A stretch of 64,000 nucleotides of DNA. It comes from a virus. The DNA is taken from positions 1-64,000 of the IMG/VR virus record IMGVR_UViG_3300034418_004641, one strand, 5' to 3'. The translations under genes were made by a program, and so were the position numbers. Below are positions 54,901 to 61,786 of this stretch, piece by piece (positions within the stretch are counted from its first letter, which is position 1; each line of letters opens with the position of its first letter). A model generated the notes under the pieces. That model had not been told where the DNA came from. It saw nothing but the letters and a program-made list of their open reading frames with translations, and searched no databases.

Positions 54901-56039
54901 AATAATTGATTGTTTGCTTGCGTTACTGTTTTAGCTGTTAGGTAGTCAGGTAACTCTCTTACTAGTTCTCTAGCATCTATAGGTTGTAACTCTTGACTTC
55001 CTGAGTAAAGTAATTCACTAGTAGACGTTGGGAGGATATCTACTACAAAAGCATTCTCTGCTCCATCCACAGCGTTTCGCTGTAATACTGCTACTTTATA
55101 GTAGTCAAAAGATGGGTCTAAATTATTTATCTTTAGTTTTATAGATAAATTAGTTAGAGTGTCTAATTCAAATTGTTGATAAACTTCTCTGTTTTCATCG
55201 TTTATAGAACAGGCACCCGAAGCAGCAACATAGTTATTTACGAGGTTACCTTGGGAGTCACAGTACCCTGCAAAGAAAAGATACTGACCGTGCCTTGTTT
55301 TACCTCCTACAACACTACCAAGAATATCTATGCAAAGTTTCTCACTACTTGGTAAAATATTTAGTTTATCGCAGTTAAAACAAACAGTTACTTCCTTTCT
55401 ACCGCAATCACAGGCGGGGTCTGTGTCGTCATCACAAAATACAGTTTTCTTATTATACTGCTCAGGCTTTGCAACTTCTACTCGTCTTCTAGGGTTGAGG
55501 TCATCTGTGAAATATAATACATCCCCACATTTTTCTTGTTTGATTATTGAGGATATAGGATAGTTAACATTGAAACCTAGGCACCCTGCCCCTTCGGAAC
55601 TTCCTTGACAGGGCTTGGTCCCATGGTCAGCTATTAATGTCACATAAGTACAGGTAGCAACTTGGGCTACGCTTTCTAACCCACTAGAAAGTAAAGATTT
55701 AATGTCGCAGTCGCATTCTTGTATTGTGTCTGTGAAAGATATTTGATTCTCGAGGTCAGCTATATAACCTATTTCAGACTCTCTAGTAGTTGGATTAGTT
55801 AAAAAGAAGTATGTCCTTTCCCCTGTGTTGTCATGCTGTACCCCAATAACGTGAAACCCCTCAACAAACTTAGAGCAAAGAATATTACTTTCTTCGTTCT
55901 GTAAGTTAACAGAGTCTCCGTCTTGACCTTGAAAATTAGCGTTGAGGGCATGAATATATGAATTTTCATTTAAGGACGTTACGTGAATGTCCTTATTCAT
56001 GCCTTGTTTAGCTACTCCGACTTCTCTTTGTGGCTTCAT
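48951..56039 (-). CDS. Muzzle / tail-stabilisation-like protein (2362 aa)
   Basis: The N-terminal segment (KQGMNKDIHVTSLNENSYIH, then LQNEESNILC) matches the start I recall for 'stabilisation' or muzzle proteins of crAss-like phages: a GMN-D, then Y-x-x-AlNA, then LQNE-x-x-N signature. The rest is beta-rich with many Tyr, Asn and Asp, consistent with propeller-like or fibrous tail architecture. The first 250 residues are Cys-rich (CDCD, CDCG, CFNC), unusual for a phage tail. A hydrophobic span (VAAWIAWAILAGSAVASSIP, about 51530-51590) followed by RRRR sits two-thirds along. It overlaps the upstream gene as TAATG. Twice the size of many homologues, but no internal repeat is obvious. Confidence 0.65.
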   Translation of the reverse strand: MKPQREVGVAKQGMNKDIHVTSLNENSYIHALNANFQGQDGDSVNLQNEESNILCSKFVEGFHVIGVQHDNTGERTYFFLTNPTTRESEIGYIADLENQISFTDTIQECDCDIKSLLSSGLESVAQVATCTYVTLIADHGTKPCQGSSEGAGCLGFNVNYPISSIIKQEKCGDVLYFTDDLNPRRRVEVAKPEQYNKKTVFCDDDTDPACDCGRKEVTVCFNCDKLNILPSSEKLCIDILGSVVGGKTRHGQYLFFAGYCDSQGNLVNNYVAASGACSINDENREVYQQFELDTLTNLSIKLKINNLDPSFDYYKVAVLQRNAVDGAENAFVVDILPTSTSELLYSGSQELQPIDARELVRELPDYLTAKTVTQANNQLFFSDLEARPDPNLQPVVNFMGQFAKWRTAISEEGLYKTTRGTGSFKGYMRDEVVPFGIRFVTNQGYKTPVYPLIPRVATDLGDKYFDSHHATHGATLIQAIANASSKKALELDLPAYGTNLATSPWINDVYSVLKNGNNGCANEERIYKWQFYNTATNLGPIPNANCSTADFTTVYKLVERICVTDRIGDNSIRINQANAPIVIDVDEDEYDYTTFFNFVNDRQEDIERAYLLGTPAEKAILAFLLKDSYKEGGLKEGEVVCCDPDTPESLFDEGCDLDDLSPSDEIVDFLSFDEINGATPELNEVPVKCQDISRPPTPDVDSFVETDSEGDPKNDNEDNAIKYGPDPDNPENETDEYEFWVADRKDTNKHDFVFKRTKSLFGKDSCDDAQFLATNYEGEGTYPYTFHISPLFPELDINTDNFSTSPDTPIPLDTNSPYHQIIQLVDNTLPAGFGGALDFISRTAEELPFRSLAAPGVIGTNPTQVPHNWFRKFPNQPFNAGNITFPIDVLTGEPLGDRIKKDNCYQKGDIFEGGFFTKNQSISWSGGSSGSFIGGALTSFTPFPALPNQGFLGRNAIFFKIKVDKTKPTLVISLSDIANGPKAKNKKDCLWYPAFVRVSLYKNCDIDYTDAFAHTIPNIDNTNTVWERCGGYTGNDPFIDQNSFLYRMGSRRASGGRIPDGDINKIVIHLADNPTMFDGVDEIIVAVDTPLVSVTHMGRNNRSDYGGAGLGSAGLQANHTKQYFYASGTWGTLNIKADYPPIDKIELINGGELAINLEKTCVFETRCPFKVYEDLVCNPVPFEYGNFSYWESTLNYPNNNFLYDSQSVVITEADIPPDIRTEFQNVFTNGAPAAGQPYVLSDAADFSCKPIRHFKFPDFNTAPAFDQDAIPFRKNNIFPIGLHLDNEVIEAFLDIAVNNNYINQEFRDSITHYEIFRGDTKFDRSVIAKGLLYDMYQYPEYEFSTEDSNTDNNAWFSNFPYNDLSNNKLLYQDEDRTEYIPHPFRNSRAGAARKSNYKYTFHSPETSFDKPILPFEMYVESHFTGQSRGSFVAVKNHPVFTVLSPRAHRLAKILAATETSFEVLALSTELFIQVQQASGGVIPIGKVAAWIAWAILAGSAVASSIPAGRRRRVEWEEIFYNRGERHNFAYYYSSVGYYNQFSRANNDEFNTYGLVGDKLRGLKERLYIKDGRYRIDEAFDSQPTVINNTFRESSVFLSLGSEVESTLEQDSNFNYSFNLEPPAAIRNRDNSRYAASDHTCVNVGDRTPETTRSIASPYVSLKQFIPNQHGNINDLRYIYTSYCGKLGTDNSCDIVYGGDTFINRFYIKRKFPFFLAPMIDGNNSLPDLIPFNYQDVRNIGYPKYYLNYRMSERDESTSLGSIPNMVSDYELDCFSKGNKYIVPPSKFYLYYYGIPGFMVESAMNLDFRYGENETDKGYYPAQSDFYNWTQESVVPIREDNQYFYWNVYSTENDRVGYRYLPDNYDPAEFNCRFDHYDRTIYSLPDTNEQDLLDNYRVFLANNFYDFGSKYGPLKALHSIESAKVLGLFENGVVVFNAYSTIQATTDDYLVGNAGIFANRPQEYFKSDLGYGGTQHTAFATCQYGHFWVDAKRGRVYSVQPGGAGMQEISQNGLGNWFRENLPFRIKKQFPNISDNMIDNPYEGLGISMVWDDRYSRLFVTKLDAKVKSGITIYDGPKETLPCVPGGSITIDVRYEDDKEKLDFWYLSPSPFCEGPTLVHPQTHPNIFDSASWTVSYSPITKSWVSFHSFLPNYYVAHNNYFSSGLNFGSNSGIWNHLLGSNQTFQVYYGTLYPWIIEVPVKQNYNTRMYEDFSYRLDVRRYSNEYDYHYFPENFDTAVFYNDRESTGLLNLITQQQNNQQQLIELPRFTGSGVDILATKSDYTWSVNFFLDNLRENHTLPIWNHAVNNVGKSLNATAFNYQPTFKNHIRGQYLIARLSQNNESRLKYIFEHFISDSLLYDAY

Positions 56040-56992
56040 TAGAATCTAAATGGATTTGGATTTTGGAATGAACCGTAACCAGCAGCAGGTCCTGAAGCAT
56101 CATAGTTCGATTTGATTGAACCTAAGTTAACATCATACTTGTGCATTCGGAATCTATTAGTCCCCATTGCTCTAAATAGAGCAACCATATCAATATTAGA
56201 TGTGTCGGCTTTTGCTTTTGGTTCTAAGTCTCTTTCAAACTCAAAGAATGCTTTGTATATTCCCTGTTTGTTAGGGCTGTCATCAGATAGCATAGCATCT
56301 TCAAGTATTTTTCTTTTTACGTGGTACTCTAAGTATTCTTCTAGGTAACCATTCTTAGTAACAGGAATCACTGGTAGACAGTCGTCATCCATCGGGATGC
56401 CGTAGTACTGTAGGTAGATAGTCCCTTTCTTGAAATTAGCGTACACTGTCTTACCCTTTATGTTTATAGAGTAAGGACTGTCTTTTACACTTCTATTTAT
56501 GCAGTTAGTCTCACACTGACTTCTTATAAGGTCTTTACCTAATCTTACATAAACGGGATTCTTGTAGTAGAAAGACATCTTTGTATTTTCTAAATAAAGA
56601 TTTTCAACTATTCTTTCTACGCAGTCTCCTTCCTTACATTGTGGGGTACATTCTTCGCAAAGTCTATCTTCAAAACATTTTAGTTGCTCTCCATAGATTC
56701 GAGACTGTACTCTAGAAAGGTCGGAGTCTTTAGGTATAGATGCAAAGTCAGGCTCACAAAATACTGCAAGAACTAAAGAAGAAAAGTTTTCAGGTACTTC
56801 TCCCCTATAATCAGAAATATGGATAGTTCTTTCGTACTTATCCATAATGTTTCTGCCAAAGTTCTTTAACTTCATATACACCCACCTAGCAATAGATGCT
56901 TCATCCACAAGATGTGGATTATCTTTGAAGTAATTACCAGCAGTAATATCAGCGATGAACTGTTCTAGTGGGGTGTAGGCATTTTGTTCCAT
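56039..56992 (-). CDS. Tail ring/adaptor-like structural protein (317 aa)
   Basis: Helical N-terminus (YTPLEQFIADITAGNYF; DEASIARWVYMKLKNFG), a Cys cluster in the middle (CEECTPQCKEGDC, about 116-128) and beta-type sequence with KGKTVYANFKKGTIYLQYYG near 180-200, ending with a Gly/Ser/Asn-rich tail. This order (helical base, beta insertion, short flexible end) suits a connector or ring protein below the portal. It overlaps the preceding gene by 44 nt and touches the muzzle-like gene. Position directly before the muzzle gene in the same order as crAss-like phages supports a ring role; this is inference. Confidence 0.5.
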   Translation of the reverse strand: MEQNAYTPLEQFIADITAGNYFKDNPHLVDEASIARWVYMKLKNFGRNIMDKYERTIHISDYRGEVPENFSSLVLAVFCEPDFASIPKDSDLSRVQSRIYGEQLKCFEDRLCEECTPQCKEGDCVERIVENLYLENTKMSFYYKNPVYVRLGKDLIRSQCETNCINRSVKDSPYSINIKGKTVYANFKKGTIYLQYYGIPMDDDCLPVIPVTKNGYLEEYLEYHVKRKILEDAMLSDDSPNKQGIYKAFFEFERDLEPKAKADTSNIDMVALFRAMGTNRFRMHKYDVNLGSIKSNYDASGPAAGYGSFQNPNPFRF

Positions 56993-57452
56993 TACCGATT
57001 ATATTTTTTACGTTGTCATAGTGGCAAAGGTACTGTGCTCCATCAGAACAGCGGTCTCTCCACTTTTTCTTTTGTTTTCTAGTTAGTTCAAATGATAGGC
57101 CACCAGGAAATAATCTATTAAATAGTTTTCCAAAGAACTGAGTGTAGTATACTAGTCCTCCTGTTTGGAATGTGGTTTGATTCGTTAAAGGTATTTTTAC
57201 CCTCTTATTGTATGCAGGGAAACAAAAGTACCCTAAACCATCTAAAACTACTCCATTTGGTTGCTCCACCATGATGTCTCCTACTAACTCAAAGAAGTCA
57301 TCTCTTATCTTTCTCCATTCTTGGGTAGTGTACCTACCTTTCAAGTCAGGATTATCTCTCATCACATTCCTTGCAAAATGTTTGTCTCCTAGGACATTTA
57401 CTGGTTTACCCCAGGATGATGCTTTCCTATCTCCTCTTTTAAATTTACTCAT
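56949..57452 (-). CDS. Small structural protein of the connector region (167 aa)
   Basis: Residues 35-75 are a helix-turn segment (YTTQEWRKIRDDFFELVGDI), followed by a beta part (NGVVLDGLGYFCFPAYNKRVKIPL) and a basic helix (LTRKQKKKWRDR). The Gly-Tyr-Phe beta hairpin recalls HU/IHF-type or connector proteins, but the family is not certain. The C-terminus overlaps the next gene by 44 nt. Located between two ring/adaptor-like genes, so a head-tail connector or DNA-contacting plug is reasonable. Confidence 0.45.
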   Translation of the reverse strand: MSKFKRGDRKASSWGKPVNVLGDKHFARNVMRDNPDLKGRYTTQEWRKIRDDFFELVGDIMVEQPNGVVLDGLGYFCFPAYNKRVKIPLTNQTTFQTGGLVYYTQFFGKLFNRLFPGGLSFELTRKQKKKWRDRCSDGAQYLCHYDNVKNIIGNGTKCLHPTRTVHR

Positions 57453-57453
57453 A

Positions 57454-58155
57454 CTACTTCGACCTCATACCAGGACCCATCTTCTGATTAGAATCTAAGT
57501 CAGAATTTTCATCAGCAGGTATTGATTTATATGTTGTAGTTATATGTTGGATTACTTGGTCCTTCACTGTAGAGATATATTTGTTTGGTATAACAATATC
57601 AAATTCATACGGGGTAGCACAAGCATCTACCTTCTGCCCACATTCAGTAAAAGACTCTGCTTCTAATTTATCTGTGAACAAGGCGTTAACGGTTACAATT
57701 TCAGGAGTGCTGCCTACCACGTACAAATAGCCATTTGCTAAGTAGAAGTAACTAGCAGCATTTTGGAATTTTCTTTTTTGCTGAGTTTTAAAATCAGCAA
57801 GGGTTCTTAGTCTTTGGTATTCAGTTTCACCTGTGATGTTGGAAACTGATATAATGATAGGACCTATGGAAGAATTGAATATATCAGGAAGCTTGCAAGT
57901 AGTTCTCATTATCTTATCACACTTTCTAAACTCTGCTATCTCACACTTGTCAGCTCTTATTCGTTCCATCTCTACACAAGTCACCTCAGTGAAGATAGAA
58001 CTATCTCTGAATACGTCTCTTAAAGGTCTTTGGGATAAAATATAGCTAGTATAATCTTTAGCTAGAGAGTAAATATACCTATCGCTAACACGGTCATCCT
58101 TATTTATGGCCTGGATAGAGTTACTTACGTCTGATATGAACTGATATATAGTCAT
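57454..58155 (-). CDS. Adaptor/ring-like structural protein (233 aa), first gene of the tail segment
   Basis: Helical N-terminus (MTIYQFISDVSNSIQAIN; YIYSLAKDYTSYILSQRP), then alternating beta strands with four spaced Cys, and a C-terminal domain (PYEFDIVIPNKYISTVKDQV). This mix of a short helical bundle and beta sandwich recalls P22 gp4/T7 gp11-like adaptors. It follows a terminator and a promoter (58160-58191) and its start codon lies only about five bases after the -7 box, so its mRNA is probably leaderless. It leads the connector, muzzle and cargo genes. Confidence 0.5.
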   Translation of the reverse strand: MTIYQFISDVSNSIQAINKDDRVSDRYIYSLAKDYTSYILSQRPLRDVFRDSSIFTEVTCVEMERIRADKCEIAEFRKCDKIMRTTCKLPDIFNSSIGPIIISVSNITGETEYQRLRTLADFKTQQKRKFQNAASYFYLANGYLYVVGSTPEIVTVNALFTDKLEAESFTECGQKVDACATPYEFDIVIPNKYISTVKDQVIQHITTTYKSIPADENSDLDSNQKMGPGMRSK

Positions 58156-58159
58156 TCTT

Positions 58160-58191
58160 CTAATTTAATAAATATATATGATATAACCAAA
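58160..58191 (-). promoter_or_regulatory. Late promoter driving the tail/muzzle segment
   Basis: On the minus strand, TTTG (58191-58188), 20 nt, TAAATTAG (58167-58160), with upstream TTTTGTAAGAAATTTGG. Matches the promoters at 45532 and 11061. The ATG at 58155 is about five bases from the box. Confidence 0.65.
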
Positions 58192-58199
58192 TTTCTTAC

Positions 58200-58227
58200 A
58201 AAAACAAAGAGGGCTCCAAGAGCCCTC
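58200..58227 (-). terminator. Intrinsic terminator after the fibre genes
   Basis: Perfect 8-bp stem GAGGGCTC / GAGCCCTC with a 3-nt loop (58209-58227), followed on the minus strand by TTTGTTTTT (58208-58200). It separates the fibre segment from the tail segment and is immediately followed by a promoter. Confidence 0.85.
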
Positions 58228-58260
58228 CTGTTATGGGGGAAAACCAACCAAAACCCCTCA

Positions 58261-59007
58261 TTATTCATCAATTCGATAAGCTACAAAGCTATCAAAGTAT
58301 ATTTTATAGTTTTTAGCACCCGTTAATCCAGAAACTTCTACCTGTCCTGGAGTACCAGAGGTTGTACCATTTATTGTTAGAGTCATTGTTTCCCAAGCAC
58401 TATCAGTTACATTTCTAACTGTGAATGGGTATGTTTTGTCTCTGCCAGAGCGATACCCAGCAGGAAGAGTAAATAACTGACTATTAACCCCTGCAGCACT
58501 GTCTACAACCCCTCTAAACTCTACTCTCTTGTCCCCCCTTAATCTAAAGCCAAGTGCTGTAGTCCCTGATGAAGTATAATCAGCGTTTGCGAATGCTGGT
58601 GAAGCTCCTCCGAAAGCATTGACTGCGGTGAAACTTTCATCTTGAGGTAAGACATCGTAAGGTAATGTACCAGTTTGGTCTAAGTCGGGTACAAACTGTA
58701 CGTCCCAAGAGGCTCCATCATAGTATGCTGTAATAGTATGATTTTTGTTTCCAAGTACGCTAGGCATTGTAGAACCGAAGATACTGATAACAACAGGAGA
58801 ATTTAGTGTTGCATCAGCTAAGTATCTAAATGTAAAGGTCATACCTTCTACTGGTGTACCTGATACTGTAAAAGAGTGGTTACCTACTGGAGTCACAGGT
58901 GCTGAAGAATATATCCTGTAAGAAGTAGTTCTAGACTCTACATCTAGGTTAAAGGTGTTACCTCCACTTACTATTTCAAAACTTTCTTGTTTTTTTATTA
59001 AAGGCAT
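58261..59007 (-). CDS. Beta-rich fibre/tip structural protein (248 aa)
   Basis: Mostly beta sequence with Thr, Ser, Gly and Asn (for example FTVSGTPVEGMTFTFRYLAD and VEVSGLTGAKNYKIYFDSF), the composition of tail fibre or spike domains. Residues 1-115 and 125-248 look like two separate beta domains. No chaperone cleavage motif seen. Next to the collagen-like fibre gene (3-nt gap), so probably part of the same host-recognition structure. No specific family recognised. Confidence 0.55.
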   Translation of the reverse strand: MPLIKKQESFEIVSGGNTFNLDVESRTTSYRIYSSAPVTPVGNHSFTVSGTPVEGMTFTFRYLADATLNSPVVISIFGSTMPSVLGNKNHTITAYYDGASWDVQFVPDLDQTGTLPYDVLPQDESFTAVNAFGGASPAFANADYTSSGTTALGFRLRGDKRVEFRGVVDSAAGVNSQLFTLPAGYRSGRDKTYPFTVRNVTDSAWETMTLTINGTTSGTPGQVEVSGLTGAKNYKIYFDSFVAYRIDE

Positions 59008-59010
59008 TTC

Positions 59011-60147
59011 TTATGATTTATAATGGACTATTGTCATAGTTTGTGCTACTATGTTACCTGCTGAAGCAACATCTGCTAATTGGATTTCTATATCATTAAG
59101 TATAGTGAAATCAATTGAAGACATTGCTTCTGGTGTACCAGCTGCATCAGTACAGGGGATGGCATAATTTGGTAAATAATCGTAGGCAGCTCTTAGTGAA
59201 GTAGCTGTTTCTTTATTTACCTCTACGGCTAATGTACTGGAGCTACTTCTACGTAATTTTATATCTAATCTAAACAAAGCTTCTGATTTTGTGCTTTTTG
59301 CTAAAAATGTTTGGAGAGAGGGTAGTCTTCTAACTAAATCTCTACCCCCAAAACGTAACTTTACTGCATTGCCATCAAGAGTGAAAACTCCTCCTGAAGG
59401 TCCTGTAAATAAGACTCTTATGTGTAAGTACTCTCCATCAGCATCTAAAGTGTTCGCTGGTAGCGGGTATTCAAAACCAGAAGCCGTTGTAAAAGAAGTA
59501 GAAGTTGAGGCTTGGGGTGTGAAATTTGTGTACAGGATAGCCATATTATCAGCACCATCCGTACCATTCGTACCTGCAGCACCAGTTGCACCTGTGGCAC
59601 CTGTAGCCCCTGTGGCTCCCGTGGCTCCCGTTGGACCTGTAGGACCCGTTGGACCTGTAGGGCCAGCAGCACCCGTAGCACCTCTTAAATCTCCTGTAGA
59701 AAAAGATGTACCATTGCTGTAGTTAAATGTTAAAATACCAGTACCAGCTGCATAGGAGGTAGAAGCCACTCCTACCCCTGTAGCCCCTGTTGGACCTGTT
59801 GGCCCAGCAGGGCCTGTAGCACCTGTGGCACCAGTCGCTCCTGTAGGTCCAGTAGGTCCTGTAGGACCAGCGGGCCCTGTTGCACCTGTGGTTACATTTG
59901 CACAAATAGTATCTACAATTGTTTTTATAGCACTATCATAGTATGTCCCTGCAGGGATAGTCTTTACTCCACAAACATTCAATGCGTTTGTGAGTCTAAT
60001 GCATTTATCATCAAGTAAATGACTGCATCCTAGACTACCACAATTACATCCTGTCTTACAGCTTGAACTACTGCAAGTACAACTACTGCAACTTGAACTA
60101 CAACTGCTACAAGTGCAAGTACAACTGCTACTACTGCTACAACTCAT
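59011..60147 (-). CDS. Collagen-like tail fibre with Cys-dense N-terminus (378 aa)
   Basis: Residues 1-59 contain 14 Cys, mainly in S/C repeats (CTCTCSSC-type), then a small domain with [11 protein letters not shown]. Two collagen-like G-x-T/A/P tracts follow (88-126 and 156-200), separated by a short beta segment ([15 protein letters not shown]) typical of phage collagen fibres, then a ~175-residue beta-rich C-terminal head. Collagen tracts form trimeric stalks, so this is a trimeric fibre. The Cys-rich start is the oddity and is shared with nearby proteins; it may bind metal or form disulfides that anchor the fibre. Overlaps the upstream 49-aa gene as ATGA. Confidence 0.8.
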   Translation of the reverse strand: MSCSSSSSCTCTCSSCSSSCSSCTCSSSSCKTGCNCGSLGCSHLLDDKCIRLTNALNVCGVKTIPAGTYYDSAIKTIVDTICANVTTGATGPAGPTGPTGPTGATGATGATGPAGPTGPTGATGVGVASTSYAAGTGILTFNYSNGTSFSTGDLRGATGAAGPTGPTGPTGPTGATGATGATGATGATGAAGTNGTDGADNMAILYTNFTPQASTSTSFTTASGFEYPLPANTLDADGEYLHIRVLFTGPSGGVFTLDGNAVKLRFGGRDLVRRLPSLQTFLAKSTKSEALFRLDIKLRRSSSSTLAVEVNKETATSLRAAYDYLPNYAIPCTDAAGTPEAMSSIDFTILNDIEIQLADVASAGNIVAQTMTIVHYKS

Positions 60148-60293
60148 TTTTCTTCTTTTTCTAGTTTAGGTAGATTCTGTAGTTGATTTAAAATTGTAAT
60201 TACTTTTTGAATAGGGAAAGTGTCTTGCTTACTATTTAGTATTACTAATTTTATATCATTCATCAGATTGTTATCTATAATAAATTTTTCCAT
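60144..60293 (-). CDS. Small hypothetical protein (49 aa) upstream of the fibre
   Basis: On the minus strand ATG at 60293 reads to TGA at 60144-60146, overlapping the fibre start as ATGA, so it is almost certainly translated with it. The product is helical and charged ([20 protein letters not shown]; ends KLEKEEK). It may be a fibre chaperone or simply a small unknown; it explains the 161-nt gap between neighbours. Confidence 0.6.
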   Translation of the reverse strand: MEKFIIDNNLMNDIKLVILNSKQDTFPIQKVITILNQLQNLPKLEKEEK

Positions 60294-60308
60294 TGGTTTT
60301 TATTTATC

Positions 60309-61040
60309 TTAATTAGATAGTGTCCAACTAACTATTAGATTATCGGTAGGAGTCAATGTTTGACTTACTTGCCATCCTACCACAAGTAAATTGGTACCCT
60401 TAGCTATACCTCCTGTAGGAACCGTAAATTCTTTTCTAAAACAGGTTGTGTACATGCTTCCTATCTGAGCAGTTTCTATATCATAGTTAGGAGTCTCAGA
60501 TGCTTCTACTAACTGAGTTATTGCTGTGGCAGGTGATGCACAAGCTGTAAATCCTACAGCAACTTTACCGTTAATTTGAACATTGTTTGTATTTGTAAAC
60601 GTACCTGTAAGGACTAACTTGGCTCCTGCTGCAATATCAAAAGGAACAGGAATACCTGCCATTCTTTGGTCTGAAGCATTACTGAACGCTGTTGGTGCAG
60701 AGTCAAGTCCCTCTGTGTAAATATTTTGGTCCCACAAGTTTACCCCTGTAGCTACCTCACCAGCCCATCTGTACTCATCATCAGAAGTGATAGGGAAGTC
60801 GTTAGTGCCATCAGTTGCAAAAAACTGATTAGAGGCAATGTGACCTGCCTTACTATTCAAAGCTAAAAGAACTGTGTTAAGGTCCTGGCAATTTAGATTG
60901 TCACCAATATTAGGTAAAGCAGATGTAACGGTAATACATCTATCGGGTAATTTTATTTTACAAGGCGTACATACACTATTATCACAATAACAAGTATCGC
61001 AATTTTGTACAGTTACTTCATTACAAGTTTTACAAGCCAT
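60309..61040 (-). CDS. Fibre-region structural protein with Cys-rich N-terminus (243 aa)
   Basis: Eight Cys in the first 35 residues (MACKTCNEVTVQNCDTCYCD...), then PDRCITVTSAL and a CQDLNTVLLAL segment that resembles the corresponding part of the collagen-like fibre. Residues 80-243 are beta-rich with a WDQNIYTEGLDSAP loop and a SQTLTPTDNLIVSWTL end, like a fibre head domain. Together with the two flanking genes this suggests a family of fibre subunits sharing an attachment module. No catalytic motif. Confidence 0.6.
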   Translation of the reverse strand: MACKTCNEVTVQNCDTCYCDNSVCTPCKIKLPDRCITVTSALPNIGDNLNCQDLNTVLLALNSKAGHIASNQFFATDGTNDFPITSDDEYRWAGEVATGVNLWDQNIYTEGLDSAPTAFSNASDQRMAGIPVPFDIAAGAKLVLTGTFTNTNNVQINGKVAVGFTACASPATAITQLVEASETPNYDIETAQIGSMYTTCFRKEFTVPTGGIAKGTNLLVVGWQVSQTLTPTDNLIVSWTLSN

Positions 61041-61052
61041 TTTATTATTATT

Positions 61053-61538
61053 TTATGATGAGCAACAAGTGCAAAGTTTTGAGATAATAGCATTTAACAA
61101 TTCTTCTAAGGTTGCAGGGTCTGGGTCACAAGTCCCACTAAAACAACCAATAGGAATGTTTATATTATCAAAATTAAGAGTAGGAATGTATTGTAAGTCA
61201 TCAAAATCAGGTAACTCATCTAATGTTGTTTTTATCGTGCAAACTTCTGAAGTTAGTTTGTTCAAAACTTGGATGGGAGTGATGTCAGCATCTGCTGTAG
61301 GAGAGTAGTCAAGGCATCCTTTGACGTATGGTCCCCCAGTAGCACCTGAAATGTCTCCTGCCATGTCTACATAAGTCTTATTGATAAGAGCATATATGTC
61401 TGTTATGGCTGCATCTAAGTCAGTACAAGTCTCTCCTGCTAAACTAGAAGGTGCGATGAAGTCATGTTCTACATTCACACAAGTAGCATAGATAGATTGC
61501 CCACAAGTATCGCTATATTTATAACTATTACAACTCAT
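61053..61538 (-). CDS. Fibre-attachment-like protein with Cys-rich ends (161 aa)
   Basis: Begins MSCNSYKYSDTCGQSIYATC and ends KLCTCCSS, with internal CTDLDAAITDIYALINK, the same C-[T/Q]DL[D/N] helix as in the collagen-like fibre neighbours. It lacks a head domain, so may be the free attachment module or an adaptor that joins fibres to the tail. Overlaps the upstream 83-aa gene by 4 nt (ATGA). Confidence 0.55.
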   Translation of the reverse strand: MSCNSYKYSDTCGQSIYATCVNVEHDFIAPSSLAGETCTDLDAAITDIYALINKTYVDMAGDISGATGGPYVKGCLDYSPTADADITPIQVLNKLTSEVCTIKTTLDELPDFDDLQYIPTLNFDNINIPIGCFSGTCDPDPATLEELLNAIISKLCTCCSS

Positions 61539-61786
61539 TTTTTATTTTTTTCTAGGTATATATTCATTTCTTCCAACATGCAATCGGTCACTTTGTAGTC
61601 ACAGTCAAGGTCTTGACAGATAATACTTTCCATAGCCTTTACTACGAAGTAATCAGGTATGTTGAAACTATACTCCATATCAAAGATATATTTATGAAGC
61701 AAACCATCAGACTTGTTCTGATAGTGCCTCTGTATCTTTTCGTAGATAGAGTCTTGGGTATTAATATGACGTTGTAGTGTGTCCAT
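61535..61786 (-). CDS. Small hypothetical protein (83 aa)
   Basis: Helical, with an aromatic middle (YSFNIPDYFVVKAMES) and Cys pairs (CQDLDCDYKVTDC), ending in a basic helix. Overlaps the upstream gene by 26 nt and the downstream one by 4. No family recognised. It sits at the junction of adaptor and fibre genes and is probably a small structural or chaperone protein. Confidence 0.5.
   Translation of the reverse strand: MDTLQRHINTQDSIYEKIQRHYQNKSDGLLHKYIFDMEYSFNIPDYFVVKAMESIICQDLDCDYKVTDCMLEEMNIYLEKNKK

Noticed and set aside
59291-59722. Open frame on the + strand rich in Pro/Val/Ala (143 aa)
   Set aside because: It is the mirror of the collagen repeats of the minus-strand fibre gene, whose codon pattern leaves the opposite frame open.
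60060-60147. Short tandem AGT/TGC-type repeats as a CRISPR or regulatory repeat
   Set aside because: They are the Ser-Cys codon repeats of the fibre N-terminus; no spacer-like unique segments exist.
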